From NCBI RefSeq assembly GCF_007004725.1, contig NZ_ML660165.1, forward strand, positions 1 to 64,000: a DNA stretch of 64,000 nucleotides, given 5' to 3'. The stretch's first letter is position 1. Every line of letters starts with the position of its first letter. The DNA comes from Aliikangiella coralliicola (GTDB taxonomy: Bacteria > Pseudomonadota > Gammaproteobacteria > Enterobacterales > Kangiellaceae). A model generated the notes under the pieces. The model searched no databases. It saw only the letters and a program-made list of their open reading frames with translations, and was not told the DNA's origin. Positions 19,387-28,559 of this stretch are shown in pieces. Made by a program: the position numbers and the translations under genes.

Positions 19387-19414
19387 ATTATAGACAGCCA
19401 ACAAATTTTGGAAA
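19387..19414 (-). promoter_or_regulatory. Candidate promoter of the polyamine cluster
   Basis: On the minus strand TTTCCA (-35, four of six matches) and a perfect TATAAT (-10) are 16 bases apart, upstream of speD. The rest of 19340-19625 is AT-rich with nothing else recognised. Confidence 0.45.
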
Positions 19415-19625
19415 GAGCTTTATACGCTATTTTTTGTAAAAATCAAGAAAAATGATTACGACATAGCCATAAAGCTAACTCTGGATAAATAAATACATTT
19501 AAGAAAACGCTATAACCATATGATTTTTAATGTTTTCTATCAAAACTCGACAAAAATAAGATGAGTTAGCTTTAATAAGCTAAGTCCCTTTATTTTGATC
19601 AATTTAGACGTCTTTATTGCCAGAA

Positions 19626-19937
19626 TTAGCGACACTCATTGGCGCAACATTCTTCTTGTAAAAAGTTGACCACTTCAATTAACGAATCAAACTGAGGGAA
19701 ACAGTACAAAGTTCGACTTTCCCTCACCTGTTTGATTAAACCGACCTTAACCATTTTTGATATATGGTGCGACAAAGTCGAGGCCGGTATACCGACTTCC
19801 TGCTGTATTTCTCCCACCGGAGCGCCGCTGGTGCCAGCTTTAACCAAATGCCTGAATATGGCGAGCCTGGTTGGATGGCCAAGCTCCGCAAGCCGAGCCG
19901 CAATCGTTTCTAATTGATTTGTTTGAGAGATACCCAT
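19626..19937 (-). CDS. ArsR-family metalloregulator
   Basis: This 103-residue winged-helix repressor has the ArsR/SmtB core: ARLAELGHPTRLAIFRHLV, the recognition helix VGIPASTLSHHISKMVKVGLI and the wing ESRTLYCF. The C-terminus, EECCANECR, has three Cys that could bind arsenite, an organoarsenical or another soft metal. The classic ELCVC motif in the DNA-recognition helix is absent, so sensing would rely on this tail. It is divergent from the ArsP-type permease. The shared region contains paired palindromes over the permease promoter, so it most likely represses that promoter until ligand binds. Confidence 0.92.
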   Translation of the reverse strand: MGISQTNQLETIAARLAELGHPTRLAIFRHLVKAGTSGAPVGEIQQEVGIPASTLSHHISKMVKVGLIKQVRESRTLYCFPQFDSLIEVVNFLQEECCANECR

Positions 19938-20065
19938 AGCAACCTTATCGAATGATGACCTGTTATATTCCCGATTATACCGATCTTAAACCCTGATTTT
20001 TCTTAATCAGCTTCACCTGTGGCAAACAGTCAAAGCACACGAAGTTCAGATCAATCTGCAATATC

Positions 20066-20095
20066 TTGACATTTCGATAATACTAGAAATATAAT
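20066..20095 (+). promoter_or_regulatory. Consensus promoter of the ArsP-type permease gene
   Basis: TTGACA at 20066-20071 and TATAAT at 20090-20095 are both perfect, with an 18-base spacer. The first operator-like palindrome occupies the spacer. So strong a core promoter covered by an operator is typical of a tightly repressed gene. Confidence 0.8.
20071..20090. promoter_or_regulatory. ArsR operator-like palindrome 1
   Basis: ATTTCGATAATACTAGAAAT is an imperfect dyad with ATTTC/GAAAT arms, lying between the -35 and -10 hexamers of the permease promoter. Confidence 0.65.
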
Positions 20096-20115
20096 ATTTC
20101 GACAATTCTGGAAAT
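20096..20115. promoter_or_regulatory. ArsR operator-like palindrome 2
   Basis: ATTTCGACAATTCTGGAAAT repeats the first palindrome with four differences, 25 bases downstream, directly after the -10 and over the expected transcription start. The two sites suggest two repressor dimers. Confidence 0.65.
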
Positions 20116-20155
20116 ATAGTTTAAAGACATGCTCATCTGATGTTAACGGAGAATC

Positions 20156-21106
20156 ATGATGTACAAACAACAAATACTTAACCAACTTAACTCAACGCAA
20201 CTGTTAGACGCCTTAGAGTTTTTTATTTTTACTTTCGCCGAACTCACTTTACTTTTCATCGTTATCAGTTTTGTGGTTAGTTTAATTAATCAAATGCTCC
20301 CGCCGCAGAAAATAAAAGCGGTGTTAACTGGAAACCGAGGGTACGGAATAGCAATCGGTTTAGGTGCGGTGACGCCGTTTTGCAGCTGCTCTACTCTACC
20401 GATGACGATTGGACTTATTCGTGCTAAAGCCGCTTTCGGTCCTGTCATGGCTTTTTTATTTACTTCTCCATTGCTTAACCCATTTATCGTCGGTTTATTC
20501 TGGATAAGCTTCGGCGCCAAAACCACTTCTATCTATGTGTTCTTTGTCGGCACATTAGCAATACTAAGTGGTTATCTGTTAGAAAAGTTCAAATTCGATC
20601 GCTTCATTCGTCAAGATTTACTAACGCCAGATTGCTCCGCTCCTAATTCAAATTGCGATTCTAGCGCCGAGTCAAAATCCGATAATCAGGCCAAACGCAG
20701 CCTTGCGTGGAAATTGCTTTTCAAAAGCGCCGTAAAAGAATTTATTTCGTTTGCTCCCTATATGGCGATAGGTGTTTCAATCGGGGCTTTTCTTCATGGT
20801 TACGTTCCTCAAAGTGCGTTTGAATCTCTGGCTAACCAGGCAATATGGTGGCTGATACCGACAGCAGCGATCATTGGTGTTTTTCTTTACATTCGTGCTT
20901 CTACCATGATTCCAATCGCTGCTTCCTTAGCCGCTAAAGGAATGAGCATGGGTGCAATTATGTCATTAACGATTGCCGGCGCCGGTGCCAGTTTGCCAGA
21001 AATGATCATGATGAAAAGAATGTTTCATTGGCCACTTATTTTCGCTTTCATCCTATTGGTTTTTACCACGGCTTGCCTTACCGGGTTTGCCATTGATCTG
21101 ATTTAA
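20156..21106 (+). CDS. ArsP-type (DUF318) membrane permease
   Basis: This 316-residue inner-membrane protein of the ArsP_1/DUF318 family has about eight predicted helices in two halves, separated by a hydrophilic Ser/Asp-rich loop near residues 158-185. The signature is TPFCSCSTLP in the first half; the second half has ASTMIPIAASLAAKG and AGAGASLPEM. Characterised ArsP proteins export trivalent organoarsenicals, while other DUF318 members handle metals or are untested. GGAG lies before the ATG, and a second ATG follows directly. The divergent ArsR gene, the operator-covered promoter and the following glutathione synthetase all fit a toxic-metalloid efflux role, which is inferred. Confidence 0.88.
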   Translation: MMYKQQILNQLNSTQLLDALEFFIFTFAELTLLFIVISFVVSLINQMLPPQKIKAVLTGNRGYGIAIGLGAVTPFCSCSTLPMTIGLIRAKAAFGPVMAFLFTSPLLNPFIVGLFWISFGAKTTSIYVFFVGTLAILSGYLLEKFKFDRFIRQDLLTPDCSAPNSNCDSSAESKSDNQAKRSLAWKLLFKSAVKEFISFAPYMAIGVSIGAFLHGYVPQSAFESLANQAIWWLIPTAAIIGVFLYIRASTMIPIAASLAAKGMSMGAIMSLTIAGAGASLPEMIMMKRMFHWPLIFAFILLVFTTACLTGFAIDLI

Positions 21107-21171
21107 AAATGATAAAAATTAGCGCGCCTTTTATCAGGCGTGTTATATCAACTGATATTTAGAGGTGCTCC

Positions 21172-22584
21172 ATGACCATGACTAGCCCATCAAACCTGCT
21201 AAAAGAGCCGTCAGGCGAAACCTCGCTGCAGAGAAAAAATGTTAAAATTGAGTTGAAAAAAAGTGATATTTTAAATGCTCTTTATCAAAATAAACTGGGT
21301 TTAAAATCAGGAGAAGATCAATTTAAACCATGCCCAGTCACTTTAAAGCCCTGGAAAATCAGTAAGACATTGTTTAGGCAAGCTCAACTAACGGCTCAGT
21401 CTTTGAGTTTGCTTTTTACAAGAGTAAGCATGAACCACGGCTATCTTAAAAAAGCGCTTGAAGATTATTCAGCAGATTCAAGCTTGCTTTTTAAATTGAA
21501 AGAAATTGCTTTTTCACAACAACCAACAATAGCCAAAAACCTCAACCTGATACGGCAAGATTTCTTACTTGACGCTCAGTTACAGTGGCGACTTGTCGAG
21601 GCAAATTCAATTGCCGCAGGAATGGGTCCGTTCAATGATAAGCTAGTTAATATTCAGCAATCATTAACACAAAACAACGCGACTCAGTTTGCACCAAACT
21701 CCGCCTTAAAACTACAAGCTGCAGAGATTTACAAAGCAGCTTCCAACTCTAATAGAAACCAAAATCCTCTAGTCGTTTTTGTTATTCAAGAAAACGAAGA
21801 CAATATTTACGACCAAGAATTATTGGCTAACGCTCTGCAAGAACTCGGCGCAATAGTTATGAGAAAAACACTCAATCAGTTGGCCACCGAGCTTAAATCA
21901 AAATCAAAGAAACTCTATTTAGCCGACACAAAAAAAGTCGATTTATTTTACTTTCGAACGGGCTACAACCTGGCAGACTATTCGCTTAGCAACAATAAAA
22001 AAAACAACATAAACGAACAAAAAAGAATCCTGAAATTTCGAAACTGGATTGAACACCACGAAACGAATGTTTGCCCAAAAGTCGAAATGCAAATTGCGAC
22101 GTCAAAATGGGTTCAGATGAAACTTTCAAAACTCACAAAAAGTGAATTGTCCGACTACTTTTTTCTAAGTGATCGACAAGCCCTACTCGTCTACAATGCA
22201 TTGAAAGTCCCCTATACCGCAACCAATGATACTGAAGTCATACGCAGTAAACTTAACTCTGGAAATTGGCTCTTGAAAAGTCAAAATGAAGGGGGCGGCA
22301 ATGTCGATGACCAATACTCATATTCAATTGAAAAACGATCATCACAAGAAAGTTTGATGCTGATGAAAAAAATCGACACTTACGTTCGAAACGAACAAGT
22401 ATCAATCTATTTTGACAATCAGGTTTCTGTCCATACTAACCTTATCTCTGAACTCGGCATCTTCACGCTTGGAGATCAACATGACTATGGCGGTTATTTG
22501 ATGAGGAGTAAACACGAAGGACAACTTGAGGCAGGCGTACACGGCGGCTATGGCTTTTTAGATTGTATTGCGTTTTATGATTAA
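21172..22584 (+). CDS. Eukaryotic-type glutathione synthetase
   Basis: This enzyme should ligate gamma-glutamylcysteine and glycine using ATP. It matches the eukaryotic GSS family, not bacterial GshB. Marks are VEANSIAAGMGPFNDKL, FYFRTGYN, LLKSQNEGGGNVDDQYS for the glycine-rich ATP loop, LISELGIF, and the Gly/Ala-rich end HGGYGFLDCIAF. At 470 residues it matches the usual 470-480. AGAGGTG precedes the ATG. It begins 65 bases after the ArsP-type permease gene and is probably in the same operon, so glutathione supply may be induced together with efflux. The family is rare in bacteria, and transfer is possible. Confidence 0.88.
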   Translation: MTMTSPSNLLKEPSGETSLQRKNVKIELKKSDILNALYQNKLGLKSGEDQFKPCPVTLKPWKISKTLFRQAQLTAQSLSLLFTRVSMNHGYLKKALEDYSADSSLLFKLKEIAFSQQPTIAKNLNLIRQDFLLDAQLQWRLVEANSIAAGMGPFNDKLVNIQQSLTQNNATQFAPNSALKLQAAEIYKAASNSNRNQNPLVVFVIQENEDNIYDQELLANALQELGAIVMRKTLNQLATELKSKSKKLYLADTKKVDLFYFRTGYNLADYSLSNNKKNNINEQKRILKFRNWIEHHETNVCPKVEMQIATSKWVQMKLSKLTKSELSDYFFLSDRQALLVYNALKVPYTATNDTEVIRSKLNSGNWLLKSQNEGGGNVDDQYSYSIEKRSSQESLMLMKKIDTYVRNEQVSIYFDNQVSVHTNLISELGIFTLGDQHDYGGYLMRSKHEGQLEAGVHGGYGFLDCIAFYD

Positions 22585-22932
22585 AAAAATGTACGAAGTG
22601 TTTTTTCATACAATTAGAGGTATAAAAGTTTCGCTTGTGAAATATCCTGACAAACCCTCGCCATCCTTCTGGCTTACAACTAAAAAACTGCCTAACACAA
22701 ACACATAACTTTACGGTTAAACCAACTTAAAAACGATTAAATTAAATTGTAATAAATCGTTACCAAGCTCAAATATAACAGACCGAGATATTTTCTCGAT
22801 TTATTTAAAAAACTATCTGCATTTTTATAGTAATTTGTTTCTCTCATTGACGTTATTGCTCCCTTTTAAATACCGAATCGAACAGAATATTCGGGAAACA
22901 AATGACAGACAAATAGTAAGCGTTTTGCTCGC
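22585..22932. other. Non-coding AT-rich region before the TonB receptor
   Basis: No gene, RNA or terminator was recognised between the glutathione synthetase stop and the receptor promoter. Confidence 0.5.
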
Positions 22933-22961
22933 TTGACCGAAAAAAAAGCGTTCTGTATAGT
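22933..22961 (+). promoter_or_regulatory. Promoter of the TonB receptor gene
   Basis: TTGACC and TATAGT are 17 bases apart (each five of six). The start site would fall near 22968, giving a leader of about 75 bases to the chosen ATG. Confidence 0.7.
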
Positions 22962-23042
22962 CAGTTTGCCATTCTAACAATAATGCAGTACTTGAATAGC
23001 AACTCTTTACATAACTATCAAATCAAAAGGGAGTTATTATTA

Positions 23043-25685
23043 ATGTATAAAAATAAACTATTTAAACTTCGGAGCATCCCAATTGCATTAGCGAGCGTAA
23101 TGCTAGTTCCTTCTGCTAGTTATGCTGCTGAAGAAACCGATGAAGATGAAGACGAAGGAAAAAAAATTACTATTGTTGGGTCTCATATTAAACGAAGTAC
23201 GATTGAAGGCCCCTCACCAGTACAGGTTTTCGATCTCGAAGATATCGCAAAATCGGGTCAAGCAACACTTCAGCAACTTGTCGAAAGAATGCCCGCGGCA
23301 GGTGCTGGATCTTTTTCAACTCGCGGTAACAGTCAAGACTCTACCGGTAACGGTGGCGCCGCAATTAGTTTGCGTGGTTTTGGTGCCGACGCAACTCTGG
23401 TTTTAATTAATGGCCGCAGAGCAAACATTAGCGCATTTGCGGAAAGCGTTGTTAACAACTTTGTCGATATAAATAGCATTCCGTTAGCTGCTATTGAAAG
23501 AGTGGAAATATTAAAAGACGGTGCGTCCGCCATTTATGGTTCAGACGCAGTCTCGGGTGTGGTTAATATTGAGTTACGTAAAGACTATGTTGGCTCTGAA
23601 GTAACAGTCGGTTACGGTTCGACAACTAAGTCTAGTGCAGATGAAACTCAAATAAGCGGACTGTTTGGTTTTGGAGATGGAAAAACTAACGGTACTTTTA
23701 TTTTCGACCATTTTAGCACCGGTGAATTACGTAACTCAGATCGAGGAAGATTAGGTACCGCCAACCAGGAACCTCTCGGTGGCTTCGACCTTCGTTCTTC
23801 TCGCGGCTTTCCTGGCAGATATATTGTTAACGGACAAGTGACCATCGATCCAGACTGCCCAGCAGATAGAGCATTTGGACAAACTTGTGTTTATGATTAT
23901 GGTCCTTTTGGATTCCTGATCCCGGAAATGGACAGAACAGGCGCGATGTTTTTGTATAACAGCGAAGTATCGACTGATCTGCAATTATTTTTTGAAGTTT
24001 CGGCACAGCGAAACACCTCACAAGCCGGTGGTGCTGCTACACCACTCGACGGTGACGCAGGGCTAACTGCACCAGCGACTCATCCGAATAATCCTTTCGG
24101 CGTTGATATCGATATTGATCGACATCGTACTGTTGATGCCGGACCACGAGTTTTTGACATTCAAAGTGAAAGTTTGCGATTTGTAACTGGTCTTGAAGGT
24201 GTCATTAACGATTTTGATTGGCAGGTATCTCTCACTAAAGCTCGCAGCCTTTCGTTACAAACGGGTAACCGATCACAGGGATGGGTAAGAACCGATTTCC
24301 TACAAAGAGAAATTGATGCTGGTCGCTACAATCCGTTTGGTGGAACTATCAATCCTCAATCGGTAATTGACGACATTACCACTAGCTTAACGCGCCGTGG
24401 AGAATCTCGCTTAACAGCAGTTGAAGGAAAATTTTCAGGCGAACTTTTTGAAATGGCATCTGGCTATGTGGCAATGGCAGCTGGTTTTGAATATCGTAAG
24501 GAAAGTGTAAAAGATATTCCTGATGATCAATTTCAGCGTGGTTTAATATTCGGAACAGAATCTGTTTCTGCCCAAGCTTCAAGAGATCATTGGTCGGTAT
24601 TTACCGAATTCTCACTGCCTCTTTCTGATACTTTAGAACTGCAGTTAGCGGGACGTTATGATGACTATGAGTTGGCCGGAACTTCTACCAATCCAAAAAT
24701 AGCAGTTCACTGGCGACCCACCGATGATATTGCGCTAAGAGCATCATGGGGAACCGGATTCCGAGCGCCATCCTTAGCACAAATTGGTTTGGGGCCGTCT
24801 GAAGAATCGCGATTCTTCTCAGATCCTTTCTGCGCCGACGTTCCAGCTTGTGTTGCCTCTGGCGGAGCGGCAACAGATTTGACAATTAACTTCTCGGGAA
24901 ATCCAGATCTGAAACCTGAAGAGTCTGAGTCATTTAATGTTGGTTTAATTTGGGATCTTTCCGAAAACCTTAACCTGTCAGTTGATTATTGGAATATCAC
25001 CCAAGACGAAAAAATCGACGAAGACGATGTCGGTTCTGCAGTATTACGATTCTGTGATCCTAACGGTGTAATAGATCCAACCCGTTGTACACGTAATCCA
25101 ATTACCAACGAACTGTTAGAAGTTAGCAACTCTTACATCAATATTGCGTCACAAGAAGCTTCTGGGTTAGATGTTTCAGCCAACTACAAAATGGAAACAG
25201 GTATTGGTGATTTAACGTTTGGCCTTGACTGGACCTTCCTCAATAACTTCGAAAGAGAACGTCCAGAATTTAATCCAAATGATCCTGCCAATCCAACGAT
25301 TATCACCAGGGACTGGACCGGCGAATATGAATTTCCGGAAATTCGCTGGAACGGAAGAGTTGAATGGAGTGTTGATAATATGTCGGCCACGGCTATCGTC
25401 AACTACATTGGAGAGTTCCAGGATCAACCCGACTCCGACTTAGACGGTACCGTTGATTTCGAACAAAATGATACAAGAACAGTTGACTCAATGATGACGT
25501 TGGATCTCCAGTTTGCTATCGATGTAGGCGATTCAACGACCTATAGTTTCGGTTCAACCAATTTGCTAGATGAAGAAGTACCATTTGCAATCGGTGACGG
25601 AAACAACGACTTGTTCGGATACGTTCAGGGCGTTCACGATCCGAGAGGAAGATTTGTTTATGCTAGAGCGACATTCCGCTTCTAA
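23043..25685 (+). CDS. TonB-dependent outer-membrane receptor
   Basis: This 880-residue receptor takes up an unidentified substrate using TonB energy. The ATG at 23043 is chosen over one at 22983 because AAGGGAG lies nine bases upstream and it gives a clean signal peptide (SIPIALASVMLVPSASYA). The plug begins KKITIVGSHIKRS and holds VEILKDGASAIYGSDAVSGVVNI. A beta-barrel of about 700 residues follows, ending in an aromatic-terminated strand (FVYARATFRF). A very acidic stretch (ETDEDEDEG) follows the signal. No neighbour suggests the substrate. It is a single transcription unit, with its own promoter and terminator. Confidence 0.93.
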   Translation: MYKNKLFKLRSIPIALASVMLVPSASYAAEETDEDEDEGKKITIVGSHIKRSTIEGPSPVQVFDLEDIAKSGQATLQQLVERMPAAGAGSFSTRGNSQDSTGNGGAAISLRGFGADATLVLINGRRANISAFAESVVNNFVDINSIPLAAIERVEILKDGASAIYGSDAVSGVVNIELRKDYVGSEVTVGYGSTTKSSADETQISGLFGFGDGKTNGTFIFDHFSTGELRNSDRGRLGTANQEPLGGFDLRSSRGFPGRYIVNGQVTIDPDCPADRAFGQTCVYDYGPFGFLIPEMDRTGAMFLYNSEVSTDLQLFFEVSAQRNTSQAGGAATPLDGDAGLTAPATHPNNPFGVDIDIDRHRTVDAGPRVFDIQSESLRFVTGLEGVINDFDWQVSLTKARSLSLQTGNRSQGWVRTDFLQREIDAGRYNPFGGTINPQSVIDDITTSLTRRGESRLTAVEGKFSGELFEMASGYVAMAAGFEYRKESVKDIPDDQFQRGLIFGTESVSAQASRDHWSVFTEFSLPLSDTLELQLAGRYDDYELAGTSTNPKIAVHWRPTDDIALRASWGTGFRAPSLAQIGLGPSEESRFFSDPFCADVPACVASGGAATDLTINFSGNPDLKPEESESFNVGLIWDLSENLNLSVDYWNITQDEKIDEDDVGSAVLRFCDPNGVIDPTRCTRNPITNELLEVSNSYINIASQEASGLDVSANYKMETGIGDLTFGLDWTFLNNFERERPEFNPNDPANPTIITRDWTGEYEFPEIRWNGRVEWSVDNMSATAIVNYIGEFQDQPDSDLDGTVDFEQNDTRTVDSMMTLDLQFAIDVGDSTTYSFGSTNLLDEEVPFAIGDGNNDLFGYVQGVHDPRGRFVYARATFRF

Positions 25686-25710
25686 TCTTTAACAAATTTA
25701 ACTTAATCAA

Positions 25711-25735
25711 AAAGGAGCCTTCTGGCTCCTTTTTT
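25711..25735 (+). terminator. Intrinsic terminator of the TonB receptor gene
   Basis: A perfect 9-bp stem, AAAGGAGCC/GGCTCCTTT, with a TTCT loop runs into a T-tract, 26 bases after the stop codon. Confidence 0.9.
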
Positions 25736-25753
25736 ATGGCTTGCATATATCGA

Positions 25754-26311
25754 TTATTTAACTAAAAGCTTCAAGGTCTCATAAGCGTGACGAAGCGAAA
25801 TAAAGTACTGACTATCACCGCCCCGATCAGGATGATGTTTTTGTGCCAACTGATTGAAGCGCCTTTTTAACGTATCACGATTTAAATCACCACAATCTTC
25901 CAATCCCAAGGTTTTAATTGCGGCAGCCTTCTCATCAATAGCAAGAAACTTTTCCCAAAACTTTTTTTGCATATTGATCACTTCTTCTGTGGATAAGTTG
26001 AGATTTTTTTTATCGAGATAAAATGCTTTTAGCGCATCTTTTTCACCTAATGCAGCGCCAGCTTCGCCGATTTCACATAACCTGATTTCCAGCGGAGAAA
26101 TAATAAGGCGGACATTCTTCTTCAAAAGTTCAACGTCTAGATGATACAAATGATGAAAAAGCCAAAAATGTTTTTTGTACAGAGAAGGTTCCACACCTAA
26201 ACTCTCAAAAAACTCAGGGTGGTTTTTCTCCAGAAATCGTAAAAGTGAATATTCTTTGGTAACACCATCGTTAGCCATTAAATAATCGAGTATTAATTTT
26301 GTTTTTAACAT
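25754..26311 (-). CDS. DnaJ-related protein with C-terminal J domain
   Basis: This 185-residue protein has a short J domain at its C-terminus (about 130-185) with the HPD signature in AQKHHPDRGGD, which stimulates Hsp70 ATPase. The N-terminal 120 residues (LDYLMANDGVTKEYSLLRFL, then KKHFWLFHHLYHL) match the DnaJ-related N-terminal domain of gammaproteobacterial proteins. The substrate is unknown. It has no Gly/Phe linker or zinc fingers, so it is a specialised co-chaperone and not DnaJ itself. It is convergent with the TonB receptor and monocistronic. Confidence 0.88.
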   Translation of the reverse strand: MLKTKLILDYLMANDGVTKEYSLLRFLEKNHPEFFESLGVEPSLYKKHFWLFHHLYHLDVELLKKNVRLIISPLEIRLCEIGEAGAALGEKDALKAFYLDKKNLNLSTEEVINMQKKFWEKFLAIDEKAAAIKTLGLEDCGDLNRDTLKRRFNQLAQKHHPDRGGDSQYFISLRHAYETLKLLVK

Positions 26312-26510
26312 CTTAAGATCGCAACCCAGCTATAATTTTCGTCTTGCCGCTGTTTCCCCCAAACAATATTATCGCTGGAAAAAGCACAGGGAAAAATGAT
26401 AAAGTGACGCCGAATATAAAGTTCAACAACCCTTGGTTAACGTCTAACGACATCTATCGGCAAATTAATAAAACACATCAATTTGCAGACATAATTGAAA
26501 CAAGCTTATC

Positions 26511-27929
26511 ATGAGTTCTAATTGGATAATATTAAAATTCGGCGGGAGTAGCGTTGGAGAAGTAAGCCACTGGCAAACCATCGCCGAGCAAGCAAAGCGC
26601 CATCAAGACGATGGCCTTCAGCCATTGCTAGTTCTTTCGGCGCTGAAAAATGTTTCCAACCTTTTAGAAGCTTTATTGCATCAGGCCCTGGCAGGTGTTC
26701 ATAACCTGGCAATTTCTCACTTGAAAGAACTCCACCTGGGATTTGCCGCCAAATTAGAGATAGAAATCCTTGAACAAATAACCCCAATATTCTCTGATTT
26801 ACAAAATGACTGCGATGCGATTTATCAAAACCAAAAAATCCCACCGAATCTTCATGCAAGGATTTTGGCTAGCGGTGAATTATTATCAACGATCATCGGC
26901 GCGGAATACCTCAACCAATATGGTATAAATACACACTGGCAAGATGTTCGCCAGATACTGACCTCTAACAATCACACAGACGAATGGCATCATTTTACGA
27001 GTGCAAGATGCAGCTACGCATATCGTTCTTCAGTCAGCAACATGTTACAGCAGAAATCTGCGGTAATTGTTACCCAGGGCTTTATTGCTGCGGACGAAAA
27101 ATCTCAAACCGTTTTGTTAGGGCGTGAAGGTTCGGATACAACAGCCGCTTATCTTGGTGCTATCCTGGCTGCTCGCCGAGTTGAAATCTGGACAGATGTC
27201 ACTGGCGTTTTTAGTAGCAACCCACGAGAAATTGCCGGTACCCAGCAACTCCCTGAACTGAGTTATCGGCAGGCCAACCAGATGGCAAGATTTGGCGCCA
27301 AAGTGCTCCACCCACGCGCGGTTCAACCGGCAATGGAAAATAATATCCCCATCTGTGTGAAATGTACCGGCACGCCACAACACCCAGGAACAACCATTAG
27401 TAGCCAAGATATTAATTACACGCAACAAAACCCCGTCGCAGCCGTTGTTTACGAACAACAGGTCACAAAAATTAGTCTCTTGGACAAACAGTATTCCGAA
27501 GTGAATGCACAGATTAAAGCCTATTTATGCGAACTTGGATTTGATCAATTACTAACCGGTGAACAAAATGATTCGCAAGAATTGCTGATGCTTTATACTA
27601 ATTCCGATAAGCCTCAACCGAGCGATCAAAAACTAAGGAAAAAGATTTTATCGAAAATTGCCGATCCAGAAATATTCAAGGTAAAGGACAATAAGTCGGA
27701 CTTAACTTTTAAGCTACAATCAGATTGTGCACTCATCAGTGTCATTGGAAGTAAAACACAAACAGCGTGGGTTCAACAATGTATTGAGCTTATTGAAAAC
27801 CAATTCACCACTGAGCTATTAGCCCACTATCCCGCAGTTAATGAAGGACGTTACAGTTTTTTAACCCGCTCGGAAAATTGCCTATTAATCAGCCAAACAT
27901 TTCATAAGGCACTGATCAATTCTCAATAG
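26511..27929 (+). CDS. Aspartokinase
   Basis: This enzyme phosphorylates aspartate, the first step toward lysine, threonine and methionine. Motifs are the N-terminal LKFGGSSVG, the central VTQGFIAADEKSQTVLLGREGSDTTAA, WTDVTGVFSSNPRE, and MARFGAKVLHPRAVQPA. The C-terminal 170 residues carry two degenerate ACT-type regulatory units, so allosteric inhibition by an amino acid is likely. It is monofunctional: the 472-residue protein has no homoserine dehydrogenase domain. The ATG lacks a strong ribosome site. Which end product regulates it cannot be read from the sequence. Confidence 0.9.
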   Translation: MSSNWIILKFGGSSVGEVSHWQTIAEQAKRHQDDGLQPLLVLSALKNVSNLLEALLHQALAGVHNLAISHLKELHLGFAAKLEIEILEQITPIFSDLQNDCDAIYQNQKIPPNLHARILASGELLSTIIGAEYLNQYGINTHWQDVRQILTSNNHTDEWHHFTSARCSYAYRSSVSNMLQQKSAVIVTQGFIAADEKSQTVLLGREGSDTTAAYLGAILAARRVEIWTDVTGVFSSNPREIAGTQQLPELSYRQANQMARFGAKVLHPRAVQPAMENNIPICVKCTGTPQHPGTTISSQDINYTQQNPVAAVVYEQQVTKISLLDKQYSEVNAQIKAYLCELGFDQLLTGEQNDSQELLMLYTNSDKPQPSDQKLRKKILSKIADPEIFKVKDNKSDLTFKLQSDCALISVIGSKTQTAWVQQCIELIENQFTTELLAHYPAVNEGRYSFLTRSENCLLISQTFHKALINSQ

Positions 27930-28008
27930 CTGAAACAAAATAGAAATCATACGAAGATATTACAACAGCAAGTTACAAGCATTAGCCCCTAGCCTGCCGA
28001 AGTTATGA

Positions 28009-28031
28009 AAGCTTCCATTAGCTGGAAGCTT
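28009..28031. repeat. Perfect 9-bp inverted repeat between convergent genes
   Basis: AAGCTTCCA and TGGAAGCTT flank a TTAGC loop, between the aspartokinase and Lrp-type genes. Neither side has a T-tract, so termination is possible but not clear. Confidence 0.5.
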
Positions 28032-28088
28032 AATCCAGCTTTATTTCACGATGGCAAAACTCCACGATGATAAAATGGTATCAAGCAA

Positions 28089-28559
28089 TCATCGTTCTGA
28101 AATTGGATACTCACGCACCATTTTTACTGTCGAAAGAACCACTGATGATTTAATTTTACCGAGTGTGTTCAATCTGGCCAGTTTTTCACGAACAAAACGC
28201 TCATATTGCTGAATATCTTTACACACCACTTTAAGGATAAAGTCGTCGTCTCCGGTTAAATGATAACACTCCATAACTTCCGTCAAATTTTCAATCGCAC
28301 GATGAAATGCTTCGATGGCTTCTTCAGAATGTTGATGCAAAGTAACCGAAACCATCATTACCGCACCAAGGTCGACTTTTTTCGGATCGAGAACGGCAAT
28401 ATAGCCGGTGATGTAACCAGAACTCTCCAGTTTTTTAACTCGTTCTAAAGTCGGCGGTGGTGACAATCCCAGTTGAGACGATAGCTCCTTATTTGTGATC
28501 CTGGCATTTTTTTGTAAAATTTCGAGTATTTTACGGTCTGTTTTATCAAGTTCATTCAT
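28089..28559 (-). CDS. Lrp/AsnC-family transcription regulator
   Basis: This 156-residue feast/famine regulator has an N-terminal helix-turn-helix (DRKILEILQKNARITNKELSS, recognition helix near PPPTLERVKKLESSG). The RAM ligand-binding domain contains VMECYHLTGDDDFILKV, the typical GxxD-type effector loop. Members bind amino acids and control amino-acid metabolism as octamers. The neighbouring aspartokinase is a possible target, but this is only positional. It is convergent with aspartokinase and followed upstream by a 527-base non-coding region. Confidence 0.93.
   Translation of the reverse strand: MNELDKTDRKILEILQKNARITNKELSSQLGLSPPPTLERVKKLESSGYITGYIAVLDPKKVDLGAVMMVSVTLHQHSEEAIEAFHRAIENLTEVMECYHLTGDDDFILKVVCKDIQQYERFVREKLARLNTLGKIKSSVVLSTVKMVREYPISER

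Noticed and set aside
22983-23042. Upstream ATG for the TonB receptor
   Set aside because: It would add 20 residues before a complete signal peptide, and the ribosome site fits the ATG at 23043.
28009-28031. Calling the 9-bp inverted repeat a terminator
   Set aside because: No T-tract on either strand; it is listed as an inverted repeat only.
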